Assembly: GCF_000518785.1 (NCBI RefSeq)
Contig: NZ_JAEG01000012.1
Span: 93,197-157,196 of the forward strand
Reading direction: 5' to 3'
Source: Paenirhizobium selenitireducens ATCC BAA-1503
GTDB taxonomy: Bacteria > Pseudomonadota > Alphaproteobacteria > Rhizobiales > Rhizobiaceae
Length of the DNA: 64,000 nucleotides
The position numbers were made by a program, and so were the translations under genes. Below, in pieces: positions 27,236-36,053 of this stretch. How positions within the stretch are numbered: the first letter of the stretch is position 1; each line of letters begins with the position of its first letter. Below the pieces are notes generated by a model. The model was given only the letters and a program-made list of their open reading frames with translations, did no database searches and had not been told where the DNA came from.

Positions 27236-28327
27236 ATGGCTCGCATGTTTCAGTCTTCCTGCCTCTTCGAGCCCTCATCCGAACGCACAAAGCGTGTCGG
27301 GACAATGCTTGCCCTCCTCGGCCTCCTGGCAGGGCCGGCACAGGCTGCCGAGCCGTGCTTTCGCGGCATCAACCTGTCGGGCGCCGAGTTCGGCAAGCAG
27401 GGCGGTGTCGCGGGCACGGACTATACTTTCCCCTCCGATCAGACGATCGAGTATTTTGCCAAGAAGGGCTTCACCTCGGTTCGACTGCCGTTCCTGTGGG
27501 AGCGTCTTCAGCCCCAACTGCGCGGCGAGCTCGAGCCAGGCGAACTGGGCCGGCTGAAAGAGAGCGTCGAAAAGCTGAGGGCGGCCGGGCTGCGGGTTGT
27601 CCTCGATCCGCATAACTATGCGCGTTACCACGACGGGGTGATTGGATCGGATACGGTCAGCAGCGACGACTTTGCCGATTTCTGGGGCCGTCTGGCGCGC
27701 CAGTTCGCCAATCAGCCGGACATAACCTTCGGCCTGATGAACGAGCCGCATGATATGCCGGCCGAACAATGGCTCGATGCGGCCAATGCCGCTCTGGCGC
27801 GGATCCGCGGCGAGCGCGCCGACAATCTCGTCCTCGTTCCGGGCACGGCCTGGACGGGAGCCCACAGCTGGGAAGGCGGTGGCTACGGCACGCCGAACGG
27901 CGACGTGATGCTCGGCGTCGTCGATCCCGTCGACAATTTTGCCTACGAGGTGCACCAGTATTTCGACGATGACTTCTCCGGAACCAAGGAGAACTGTAGC
28001 CGCGCTGCGGACGGCGTGGCGGCGATCGAGACGTTTTCCCGCTGGCTGCGCGCCAATGGCAAGCGGGGTTACCTCGGCGAGTTCGGCGTGCCGAAGGACG
28101 CCGCCTGCGTTGCGGCGCTCGCCGACATGGTCGCCGTGGTCGAGGGGAGCCGCGAACTGTGGGTCGGCTGGGCCTATTGGGTGGCGGGTGACTGGTGGCC
28201 GGAAAGCGAAGCGCTCAACATCCAGCCGACTGAGGAGGGCGACCGGGCACAGATCAAGGGGCTTTCGCCGGCGCTCAAGGATTTTTCCGCGTCCGGCTCT
28301 TCATGTCCTGCGCTCGAGAGGCCCTGA
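27236..28327 (+). CDS. Secreted GH5 cellulase-family glycoside hydrolase
   Basis: A 363-residue glycoside hydrolase family 5 enzyme. After a signal peptide (TMLALLGLLAGPAQA then AEP), the mature protein starts CFRGINLSGAEFG. Glu170 in GLMNEPHD is the acid/base and Glu282 in GYLGEFGVPKD is the nucleophile; DPHNYARY is the usual beta-strand motif before the acid/base. Endoglucanase on beta-1,4-glucan is the default activity. Next to exopolysaccharide genes it may trim or depolymerise the polymer in the periplasm. ATG at 27236 follows AAAGG. Its 3' end overlaps the convergent polymerase gene by 27 bases. Confidence 0.88.
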   Translation: MARMFQSSCLFEPSSERTKRVGTMLALLGLLAGPAQAAEPCFRGINLSGAEFGKQGGVAGTDYTFPSDQTIEYFAKKGFTSVRLPFLWERLQPQLRGELEPGELGRLKESVEKLRAAGLRVVLDPHNYARYHDGVIGSDTVSSDDFADFWGRLARQFANQPDITFGLMNEPHDMPAEQWLDAANAALARIRGERADNLVLVPGTAWTGAHSWEGGGYGTPNGDVMLGVVDPVDNFAYEVHQYFDDDFSGTKENCSRAADGVAAIETFSRWLRANGKRGYLGEFGVPKDAACVAALADMVAVVEGSRELWVGWAYWVAGDWWPESEALNIQPTEEGDRAQIKGLSPALKDFSASGSSCPALERP

Positions 28328-29626
28328 GCGGCTCCTGCGGATCGGTTCCGGGTTGGCGGAGGCGGCCGGTCGCGAGGTTAGCGTCGACCAGTCGACCCAA
28401 TGGGCCGTGCCGAGGACGAACCATAGCAGTGCCGCCGTCTTGATCGAAAAGAACGAGTTGCTGATGATCATCAGCAACAGGAGATAGATCAGCACCATGG
28501 AATGGAAGGACCAGGCCTTCGCGTCCTTGAACGGGGCGAAGACCAGCGCGGCCCATAGCGCGACGAAGCCGAACAGACCGAACTTGGTCAAGGTGTAGGC
28601 CAGGCCGGAGTCGGCGGTGAACTCGTCGGTGGTGGCGATGCCGAGCACGACCGGCAGGTCGAGGCGCGTCAGGATCGCGGCGGTCACCTTGAAGCGCCCG
28701 GCGATGTCGTTGGCGCCGCCGTCGGTGCCGGTGGCCAGCCCGTAGACAGCGATGAGGGCCAGCAGCAGAAAGGGCAGCGCCATCCAGACCGGCTTTGCCA
28801 CCAGCCGGTAGAAGGGCAGCATCAGCGCCATCAGGATGCAGGTGTAGAAGCCAAAGCGGGCATCGGCCAGCACCACCGTGGCGATCGCCGCGGCCATGAC
28901 GGCAAAGCGATAGCGCATGTTGGTGCGAAAAAGCGCCCAGGCAAAGACAATCGCGCCGAAATTGCCGGCGGAGACAGGTTCCAGGAAGACCGAGGATACG
29001 CGGTGCTGGCCGAGGAAGGACAGCAACGTGCGCGGTTCCGGGCGCAGGCCGCTGATGAACAGGCCGCGGGTGGCACCGAACGTATCTTCAAGCGTCAGCG
29101 AACCGCGGGCGATGAAATAGCCGAGCACGTTGAAGAAATCGAGATAGAGCTCGGTGAGGAAATATTCGAACAGGCCGAAAGCGAGAACGACGGCGATCGA
29201 GATGGTCACCAGGCGGTCGGCGAGCTTGATGTCGCAAACCTGGGTGCCCATGAAATAGAAGCCGATCGGTATCAGGACGTCGCGCACGGCCTTGAGGTCG
29301 ATCTCGCCGCGCAGGGCGAAGAGCAGCAGCATGTAGCTCAGGAAGAATGCCGAAACGAGATAGAGGTCGATGCGGCGGCTGAGCGCTGCGAGATAGGCGC
29401 AGCCGATCAGTGCCATCTCGAACAGCATGACGTGGCTTTCCCGGATCCCCATCACATTGGTGTTGAGAAAGCAGAGGAAGGCGTTGAACGTCAGGCCGCC
29501 AAGCACGGCGATGGTGGCGAGCTGGCGGCGCAGGGTATCGAGGGCCGCGCTTGGAACCCGGTCGACGGCGCCATCGCAGGGAGCGGGACTGATATCGGCC
29601 GCGGAATGCGCGCTCGTCGGTTTCAT
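28301..29626 (-). CDS. Wzy-like polysaccharide polymerase / O-antigen ligase family
   Basis: A 441-residue integral membrane protein with ten or more hydrophobic helices and a long periplasmic loop in the middle (about residues 170-230, containing TRGLFISGLRPEPRTLLSF and QHRVSSVFLEPVSAGNFGA). This layout fits Wzy-type repeat-unit polymerases or ExoQ, which are low in sequence conservation. The loop segment HRVSSVFLEPVSAGNF resembles the Arg/Glu-containing motif of this group. Start choice is uncertain: ATG at 29626, or GTG at 29671 overlapping the upstream stop. It follows the ExoP-like gene, which supports the assignment. Confidence 0.72.
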   Translation of the reverse strand: MKPTSAHSAADISPAPCDGAVDRVPSAALDTLRRQLATIAVLGGLTFNAFLCFLNTNVMGIRESHVMLFEMALIGCAYLAALSRRIDLYLVSAFFLSYMLLLFALRGEIDLKAVRDVLIPIGFYFMGTQVCDIKLADRLVTISIAVVLAFGLFEYFLTELYLDFFNVLGYFIARGSLTLEDTFGATRGLFISGLRPEPRTLLSFLGQHRVSSVFLEPVSAGNFGAIVFAWALFRTNMRYRFAVMAAAIATVVLADARFGFYTCILMALMLPFYRLVAKPVWMALPFLLLALIAVYGLATGTDGGANDIAGRFKVTAAILTRLDLPVVLGIATTDEFTADSGLAYTLTKFGLFGFVALWAALVFAPFKDAKAWSFHSMVLIYLLLLMIISNSFFSIKTAALLWFVLGTAHWVDWSTLTSRPAASANPEPIRRSRSGPLERRT

Positions 29627-29667
29627 GGCCGCGTGTCCCCTGAATCGGAGGTCACCACCGCCCTGCA

Positions 29668-31701
29668 TCACGGCGTCTCGACCAGAATTGTGCCGAGGAC
29701 CAGATCGCGCGCGTAGCCGACCGTGTCCAGCGTTGCGTCCATGTCGGCGGCCGTGACGGTTGCCGGTTCGACCACGACGATGATGGCATCGGCGCTCTGG
29801 ATCAGTAGCGGCAGGTGCTCGGCGGCGGCCGTGTGGCAGGCATTGATGACGATCAGGTCGGTGTCCGATTGGCGGGCCTTGTCCACATAGCGCGACAGCG
29901 TGGGTCGACCCGGGCGCGAAGGCTGAGCCATTGCCGGAAAACTCTCATACTTCAGAAGATCGGACAGCGGGGCTGCGGCGATGGTCTCGTCCCGGGCAAG
30001 GGCGGCCGCGAGGCTTGGCGACGACCCCGAACGCAGGCGGGTCCGGGTCTCCGCGATGGCGCCCGGTGCATAGAGAATTCCGAGGCCCGCGTCGATCAGC
30101 GCATGAACGATGTCGGCGACGATGCCGCTTGCCTGCGGGACGTGTCCGGCGGAAATGAACAGGACCGTCGCCGGTTGTTGTCCGGCCGTCGCGTCGCGCA
30201 AGGCGCGGGCGGCTTGCCTTATGCCGTCGCCCTGCGGCGCCGGGGCAGCCGGAGCAGGCTTGCGGCCGAAGGCGAACAGCGAGCGCAGGCGTGAGGGCGG
30301 TTCTTCCACGACCGGAGATCCCGTGGCGATGCGGGAGATGACGGGAAGGCCTGCCCGCTCGAGTGCCGACTGCTCCGGCTTGCGGACGCCCGAAAGAAGC
30401 TCCCTGAGCACCGCAAGCCCGCTGCCGAGCACGGTTCCGAACAGGCCTGCCGCGACCAGGATCATCAGCTTCAGCTTGAGCGACGACTTGGGCATCGGCA
30501 CGGCCGCGGTGATCACGCGCGAATTATTCATGTTCACGGACTGCTGCTGGGCAAGTTCTTCCGCCCGGCTGAGGAACGTCTTGTAGATGGCGCGGACCGC
30601 GTCGGCTTCGCTTTCGAGCTGGCGCATCTTGATCTGCGCCGCGCTGCTGTCGAAGCTCGTCTTGGTCAGGTTCTGCAGCCGATCGGTCAGCGCCTTGGTG
30701 TTGGCGGCGGCGCGCTCGTAGTTGACCCGCATCGACTGGCGCACGCGGGCAAGCTCCGCCTCGATCGACTGCTGCATGTTGGCGACCTGGGAATTGATGG
30801 CCCTGAGCTGGGGATGGTTGGCGCCGAGATTGGTCGCGAGCTGGGTGCGTTTGTCGAGCAGTTCCGCATAGCGGTCCCGCAGCAGGCCGATCGAGGTTGA
30901 CTGCAGCACTTCCGGGATGGCGCCGGCTTCGATGGCGCTCATGGTCAGGTTCTTGGCCTGCTCATAGATCGTCTGCTGCTGTTCCTCGGTACCGCGCGCT
31001 GCGATCAGCTGGTCGTTGATGCCCTGCACCTGCTGGTCGATGACCAGGCCCTGCTCGCCGGTGCTGACGAGACCGTTCTCGGACTTGAATTTTTCGACCG
31101 CCAACTCCGCCTTGAGAACGCGGTCGCGAAGCTCGCTCGCCTGAACCTGGAAGGAATTGCTCGCCCGGCGCGCTGCATCGCCGCGCGCCTGATCCAACTG
31201 CTGCAGGTAGACATTGGCCACCCCATTGGCAATGTCGGCGGCCTTGCCGGCATCCGGATGTTCGGCGGAGATGGTGAAGACCAGCGATTGACCCGCGCGC
31301 TCGATGGTCACGTGGGTTTTCATGGCTTCCGCTACCGCGATGACACGATCGGCGTCGCTGACCGGCTTGGCCGAAGTCGATTTCTTCGGCGCAAAGAAGG
31401 GATCTTCGATGAGATCGAGCTTGCGCGCCACGTCGCTCATTACGCCTCGCGACTGCATGACGTAGATCTGGCTGTCGAGATTGGATTGGTCCTGCTGGGC
31501 CGAATTGCCGTTGCCCTTGCCGTCCGCGCTCTCGGCGGCAAGCCCGAGCGGGTCGAGCAGCATCTCCGCGGTCGACGAAAACGTGGGCTTCAACTGCAGG
31601 ACATAGACCGACGCGATCGCCACGCACAGGGCGACGGCGATCACGACGTAGTGGATCCGTCGCTTCAAGATTGCCGGTAGTTGAAAAATGTCGATGTCCA
31701 T
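29668..31701 (-). CDS. Wzz/ExoP-like polysaccharide copolymerase with degenerate kinase domain
   Basis: A 677-residue inner-membrane chain-length determinant. The Wzz domain starts at MDIDIFQLPAIL with one helix at about residues 17-36, a long coiled-coil periplasmic part (about 170-400), and a second helix near 415-435 (LKLMILVAAGLFGTVLGSG). The cytoplasmic C-terminal region has the fold order of a Wzc/ExoP tyrosine autokinase, but the Walker A is replaced by SAGHVPQASG, the Walker A' Asp by ILYAPG, and the usual tyrosine cluster is missing. It therefore probably regulates chain length without kinase activity. It is the first gene of a two-gene unit with the polymerase. Confidence 0.83.
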   Translation of the reverse strand: MDIDIFQLPAILKRRIHYVVIAVALCVAIASVYVLQLKPTFSSTAEMLLDPLGLAAESADGKGNGNSAQQDQSNLDSQIYVMQSRGVMSDVARKLDLIEDPFFAPKKSTSAKPVSDADRVIAVAEAMKTHVTIERAGQSLVFTISAEHPDAGKAADIANGVANVYLQQLDQARGDAARRASNSFQVQASELRDRVLKAELAVEKFKSENGLVSTGEQGLVIDQQVQGINDQLIAARGTEEQQQTIYEQAKNLTMSAIEAGAIPEVLQSTSIGLLRDRYAELLDKRTQLATNLGANHPQLRAINSQVANMQQSIEAELARVRQSMRVNYERAAANTKALTDRLQNLTKTSFDSSAAQIKMRQLESEADAVRAIYKTFLSRAEELAQQQSVNMNNSRVITAAVPMPKSSLKLKLMILVAAGLFGTVLGSGLAVLRELLSGVRKPEQSALERAGLPVISRIATGSPVVEEPPSRLRSLFAFGRKPAPAAPAPQGDGIRQAARALRDATAGQQPATVLFISAGHVPQASGIVADIVHALIDAGLGILYAPGAIAETRTRLRSGSSPSLAAALARDETIAAAPLSDLLKYESFPAMAQPSRPGRPTLSRYVDKARQSDTDLIVINACHTAAAEHLPLLIQSADAIIVVVEPATVTAADMDATLDTVGYARDLVLGTILVETP

Positions 31702-32037
31702 TTTCCTGCCCAGAACCGCTGGCCGGCCATGTTTCTCTGATGCGTCAATCGTCCGGAAAGCTCACGGTGAATGCGAGGTGTCCGCGTGAATGGAAGACTG
31801 CCGTCGGACTGTGTTTGGGCCGTTGGGCAAGGGCCGGTCGGACAGTTCCCATCGAAACGACCTTCGCAGATCGTGGTTAACGAGTTCTGAACAAGTGTAT
31901 CCAAGGTCGTTAACCTTGACGCTGCAAGATATCGGCGAAAACCGCCGGACAAACCCGATTTTAAGAGTTTGCGCTGATCTATGGACCGTCTCAATTGGGT
32001 CTTACCCGCGCCGATGAACGACGCCTGCAGGTGAAGA
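31702..32037. promoter_or_regulatory. Divergent promoter region of the EPS locus
   Basis: 336 bases between the ExoP-like gene (minus) and the GT4 gene (plus), with no supported coding frame. It holds an inverted repeat GGTTAACGA (31875-31883) and TCGTTAACC (31908-31916), 9-bp arms and a 24-base spacer, placed centrally. This is a candidate operator for both EPS transcription units. Specific -35/-10 boxes were not assigned. Confidence 0.45.
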
Positions 32038-33237
32038 ATGAAGAACTTCGATCGACCGGATACGGTTGCCGACCGGAAAGCCGGCGATGGCCCGCTGATC
32101 GTCCAGGTGGTGCGCCAGTATGCCCCTGGCCGCGGCGGCCTCGAAGATGTCGTCGCCAATCTCAGCCGGCTGCTCATGCGGCGCGGCTTTCGCGTTCGCG
32201 TCGTCACGCTCGACCGCCTGTTCCAGTCCCGCGATCGTGTTCTGCCGGAGCACGAGGTCATCGATGGCGTCGAGGTCGTGCGCATCCCGTGGAAGGGTTC
32301 GACCCGCTATCCGCTGGCGCCGGGTGTCTTTCGCCATATCGGCGATGCCGATCTCATCCACGTTCACGGCATTGATTTCTTCTTCGACGCGCTGGCCTGG
32401 ACGCGGCCGTTTCACGGCAAGCCGATGGTGGCGACGACGCATGGCGGCTTCTTCCACACACCGAAATATGCGGCGATCAAGCGGATCTGGTTCCGCTCGG
32501 TGACGCGCCTGTCGGCGCTCGCCTATCGCGCGCTGTTGTGCTGCAGCCGTTCGGACATGGCACTGTTCTCGCAGATTGCCGCCCAGCGGGCGGTTTTGGT
32601 CGAAAATGGCGTCGATACGGCAAAGTTCGCCGCTCTCTCCTCGACCACCCCTCAGCGCCGGATCATCACGATCGGCCGTTTTTCGGTGAACAAGCGGCTT
32701 GATCGCCTGTTCGACGCCATGCAGGTCCTGACGGCACTCTCGTCCGAATGGCATCTCGACGTCGTCGGCTCTCCGTCCGATCTTAGCGAAGAAGATTTGC
32801 GCAGCGAGATTGCCCGGCGTGGATTGGCCGATCATGTCACGCTGCATATCGGTGTCGACAATGACGCGGTGTGCCGCCTGATCGCGCAGGCCTCGCTGTT
32901 TGCTTCCGCTTCCGAATATGAAGGCTTCGGCCTGGTCGCCGTCGAGGCGATGAGCGCCGGACTGGTGCCGGTGCTTCATCCGAACGATGCGTATCAGGTG
33001 CTTGCGGGGCAGCATCCGGGCATTTCGCTTGCCGATTTCTCGCGGCCGGAAGACAGCGCCGCACACATCGAGCAGACCTATCAGGCACTGCTGGCCGATC
33101 CGCTGGGCAAGCGCACCGAGATGATGGCGGCAGCATCCGTCCATGCCTGGGAGAGCGTTGCCGACCGCTACATTGACGTCTATCGCCAGGCGCTCGGCAA
33201 GGGGAAAGCGCCTCAGCCGCGGAGCCTGTCCGCATGA
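32038..33237 (+). CDS. GT4-family glycosyltransferase
   Basis: A 399-residue GT-B glycosyltransferase that should transfer a sugar from a nucleotide donor to the lipid-linked EPS repeat unit on the cytoplasmic face. The N-terminal acceptor domain holds QYAPGRGGLEDVVANLSRLL; the C-terminal donor domain has TIGRFSVNKRLDRLFDAM and the EX7E motif EGFGLVAVEAMSAGLVP. ATG at 32038 is preceded by GCAGGTGAAG. Its stop overlaps the GumK start (ATGA). The sugar and linkage are not predictable; GT4 suggests a retaining enzyme. Confidence 0.88.
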   Translation: MKNFDRPDTVADRKAGDGPLIVQVVRQYAPGRGGLEDVVANLSRLLMRRGFRVRVVTLDRLFQSRDRVLPEHEVIDGVEVVRIPWKGSTRYPLAPGVFRHIGDADLIHVHGIDFFFDALAWTRPFHGKPMVATTHGGFFHTPKYAAIKRIWFRSVTRLSALAYRALLCCSRSDMALFSQIAAQRAVLVENGVDTAKFAALSSTTPQRRIITIGRFSVNKRLDRLFDAMQVLTALSSEWHLDVVGSPSDLSEEDLRSEIARRGLADHVTLHIGVDNDAVCRLIAQASLFASASEYEGFGLVAVEAMSAGLVPVLHPNDAYQVLAGQHPGISLADFSRPEDSAAHIEQTYQALLADPLGKRTEMMAAASVHAWESVADRYIDVYRQALGKGKAPQPRSLSA

Positions 33238-34364
33238 CGATCGCCGGTTCGAAGCGCCGGGTGCTGATCGTCACCGGACACCATTTTGCCGAGGCACCCC
33301 GCAAAGTCGACCTGCATTTCATGGCCGATGCGCTGCGCGCCGGCGGCGATCACGTGGATTTCCTCGCTTGCCGTCTCAGCTTTCTCAGCCGCTTTCTCAA
33401 GGACGGGCGCTTCGCCTATGCCCGGCAGCGGCCGCTCAACCGCTGGAACCTTGTGGGCGAGGGGGTCGAGGAGTTTCTCTGGTATGCGCCCTTCCACCCG
33501 ATGAACCTCAAGCTGCCGCTGCTCAACGCCCTGAGCGCGCCGCTCTTCCGGCTCTACGACCGGTTGTTGCCGAAGGCGGTCATGGATAGGATGGCGAGCT
33601 ATACCCACATCCTGATTGAAAGCGGACCGCCACCCCTGCTTACCCGCAGAATCCGGCAGGCGGCTCCGGCAGCCCGCATCATCTATCATGCGGCCGATCG
33701 CCTGAAGACGATCCGGGTTCACCCTTGCGTCGAGGCGGCTCTCGCCGAGGGTATCGATGACTATGACCTGATCCACATCATGGCCGAAGCGATGCGCGCC
33801 GACTTCTCCGACGACGCGCCGCTCCTCTATCTGCCGCACGGGATCGCCAAGGACAGTTTCGACAGGGCGACGGAAAGCCCCTATGCCGCGCCCCGCAATG
33901 CCGTCAGCGTCGGCGACATGCTGTTCGACGCGCGGGTCATCGACATTCTGGCCGCCGCCTATCCGGACTGGACCTTCCACCTTTTCGGGAAAAAGGCGCT
34001 GCCGTCGGAGCGGCGCGCCAACATCGTGGTGCATGGCGAAGTGGCTTTCGAGACCATCGTGCCCTTCATAAAATCTGCCGATATCGGACTTGCCCCCTAC
34101 AGGCGCAGCGACGGTGCCGACTATCTCAGTCAGTCCAGCCTAAAGATGATCCAGTACAGCTACTGCCGCCTGCCGATCGTGGCCCCCACTTTCGCGGCCG
34201 GCGGGCGCGACCATGTCTGTGCCTATGATCCGGGCGACGACGCGTCGATTGTTTCGTCGTTCCGGCATGCCCAGACCTTCGACCGGACAATGATCGAGAC
34301 CGCATCGATCCGCAGCTGGCAGGAGGCGGTGCAACTGCTTTTCGATCACAAGGACGTGAAATGA
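33234..34364 (+). CDS. gumK: GumK-type glucuronosyltransferase (GT70)
   Basis: A 376-residue enzyme that aligns by eye with xanthan GumK throughout: HHFAEAPRKVDLHFM near the start, LWYAPFHPMN, LIESGPP, IIYHAADRLKTI (Asp155 matches the proposed catalytic base), VSVGDMLFDA, VVHGEVAFETIVPFIKSA and LSQSSLKMIQYSYCRLPI. GumK adds glucuronic acid in beta-1,2 linkage to a lipid-linked mannose. By analogy the EPS made here may carry glucuronic acid on mannose, making it acidic. The start overlaps the GT4 stop, so the two are translationally coupled. Confidence 0.88.
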   Translation: MTIAGSKRRVLIVTGHHFAEAPRKVDLHFMADALRAGGDHVDFLACRLSFLSRFLKDGRFAYARQRPLNRWNLVGEGVEEFLWYAPFHPMNLKLPLLNALSAPLFRLYDRLLPKAVMDRMASYTHILIESGPPPLLTRRIRQAAPAARIIYHAADRLKTIRVHPCVEAALAEGIDDYDLIHIMAEAMRADFSDDAPLLYLPHGIAKDSFDRATESPYAAPRNAVSVGDMLFDARVIDILAAAYPDWTFHLFGKKALPSERRANIVVHGEVAFETIVPFIKSADIGLAPYRRSDGADYLSQSSLKMIQYSYCRLPIVAPTFAAGGRDHVCAYDPGDDASIVSSFRHAQTFDRTMIETASIRSWQEAVQLLFDHKDVK

Positions 34365-34497
34365 CCGGCGGTGGCACGGGCGCAGGACGCACGGGCATGC
34401 GTGCGAATGAAACCTTAAGGCTTGTCCCATACGGACAGGCAACGGCACTCGTTGGCTTAATGGCTTGGGTTACCCGCGTTCAAACAGAGTATCCTTG

Positions 34498-36030
34498 ATG
34501 GTCAAGCGCATCGTCGCCAATTCAGCTTTGAATGCCGCAGCCGGCCTCGCCCTGCTGCTGATCGGTTTCGTCTGCTCGATCATCACCGCCCGCCTGCTCG
34601 GCCCCGAGGCCAACGGCATCATTGCCTTCTCGCTCTGGCTTGCGGTCACCGCGGCGCTGATTTCGGAGCTGGGAACCGGCGTCATCCTGCTTCGGCTTCT
34701 GCCGCAGCTGAAGGTACAGGGACATGACGATGCGGCGCGGCGCGGCTTTGCCGCCTATCTTCTTCGCCCGGTCGTGCTGGCGACGGTGGTCGTCACCATT
34801 CTCTATTTCCTCGCCTTCTGGGTGGCCGAGCAGGAGCACTGGGCGCAAACGGCCCCGCTCGTCGTTCTGCTGACCGGCATCCTCATCTTCGTCCAGTCGA
34901 TCGGCTCCTTCACCAAGAATGTGATGCTGGGCGAGCAGGATGTCGCCGCCTTCTTCCGCATGTCGGTGATTGCCGGCATCCTCCAGTTCGCCGGCGTTCT
35001 GGCCGGCGCGCTGGTCTTCGGTATTCCCGGAGCGATCTGCGGCTACATCCTCGGCTTCGTGCCGCAGTTCTTCTATTCGCTCGGCATCCTGAAGAGCCGC
35101 ACCAATGCCTGCGGCATCGCCCCGCGCTATCTCGTCAGTTCCTCGCTCATTCTGTCGGTGCAATACATCGTCGACTCGATCTTCCTGAACCGCATCGAGT
35201 TGTTCTTCCTGGAGCGCTCGCACGGCGTCGAAATGGTCGGCTATTATGCGGCCGCGCTGTCGCTGGCCAACCTCGCCCTGCAATTGCCCGTCCAGCTGAC
35301 CGGCAGCCTCGTTCCCTACTATTCGGAAAAACTGAAGCTGCACGACACCGACCGGCTTCCGATCGCCGTGTTCGAAGGTGTGGTACGGAGCATCGGCTAC
35401 ATCACCTTGCCGCTGAGCTTCGGACTCGCGGCCATCGCCCCGACACTCGTCACCGTCGTGTTCGGAGAGGCGTTTGCGCCCAGCGGCCCGATGCTGGTCA
35501 TTCTCGCGCTGGTGGCGCCGGTGTTCGTTCTCGGCATGATCTGCACGCAATATCTTTTCTCCCTCGACCGCATCAAGGACCGGCTGATGATCGGCCTGTT
35601 TGGTGCCGTTATCATGGTGACGGGCTCACTGCTGGTCGTGCCCTCATTCGGTGGTGAGGGAGCGGCCGTAGTTCGCTTCTTCGTCTTCCTGGTGATGGCC
35701 GTTCTCATGATGCGTGGAATGCAGTTCGAGGGTTCGCTCTCGCGCATGTACCGCACCGTCGGCAAGGTCGCCGCCGCCGCCCTGTTGTGCGGGCTCGCCG
35801 CCTATGCTGTTCTGCATCTGATCGGCGGCGTGCTGGGCCTGATCGTGTCGATCGTATGCGGCGCGGTGGTCTATTTCGTCGCCTTGCGACTGCTGGCGGC
35901 AATTCCCGTGGAAGACCACGCACCGATCGAGGATCTGATCGCGCGCCTTCCGGCGCGCGCCGCCGCTGCCGGCAACCGGCTGCTCGGATTTCTGCTTGTA
36001 AAACCTGCATCGTTCGAAGGGGACAGCTGA
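34498..36030 (+). CDS. Wzx-type oligosaccharide flippase
   Basis: A 510-residue polytopic membrane protein with about 12-14 helices and the MATE/Wzx superfamily pattern. The N-terminal part includes LIGFVCSIITARLLGPEANG, a typical Wzx sequence, and helices continue to about residue 480. It should flip the lipid-linked repeat unit to the periplasm for the Wzy-like polymerase. ATG at 34498 begins MVKRIVANSALNAAAG; no strong ribosome-binding site is seen, and an in-frame TTG lies at 34465. It lies 133 bases after gumK and 23 before the hydrolase gene. Confidence 0.88.
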   Translation: MVKRIVANSALNAAAGLALLLIGFVCSIITARLLGPEANGIIAFSLWLAVTAALISELGTGVILLRLLPQLKVQGHDDAARRGFAAYLLRPVVLATVVVTILYFLAFWVAEQEHWAQTAPLVVLLTGILIFVQSIGSFTKNVMLGEQDVAAFFRMSVIAGILQFAGVLAGALVFGIPGAICGYILGFVPQFFYSLGILKSRTNACGIAPRYLVSSSLILSVQYIVDSIFLNRIELFFLERSHGVEMVGYYAAALSLANLALQLPVQLTGSLVPYYSEKLKLHDTDRLPIAVFEGVVRSIGYITLPLSFGLAAIAPTLVTVVFGEAFAPSGPMLVILALVAPVFVLGMICTQYLFSLDRIKDRLMIGLFGAVIMVTGSLLVVPSFGGEGAAVVRFFVFLVMAVLMMRGMQFEGSLSRMYRTVGKVAAAALLCGLAAYAVLHLIGGVLGLIVSIVCGAVVYFVALRLLAAIPVEDHAPIEDLIARLPARAAAAGNRLLGFLLVKPASFEGDS

Positions 36031-36053
36031 CGCGCTCGCGCACTGGGGGAACC

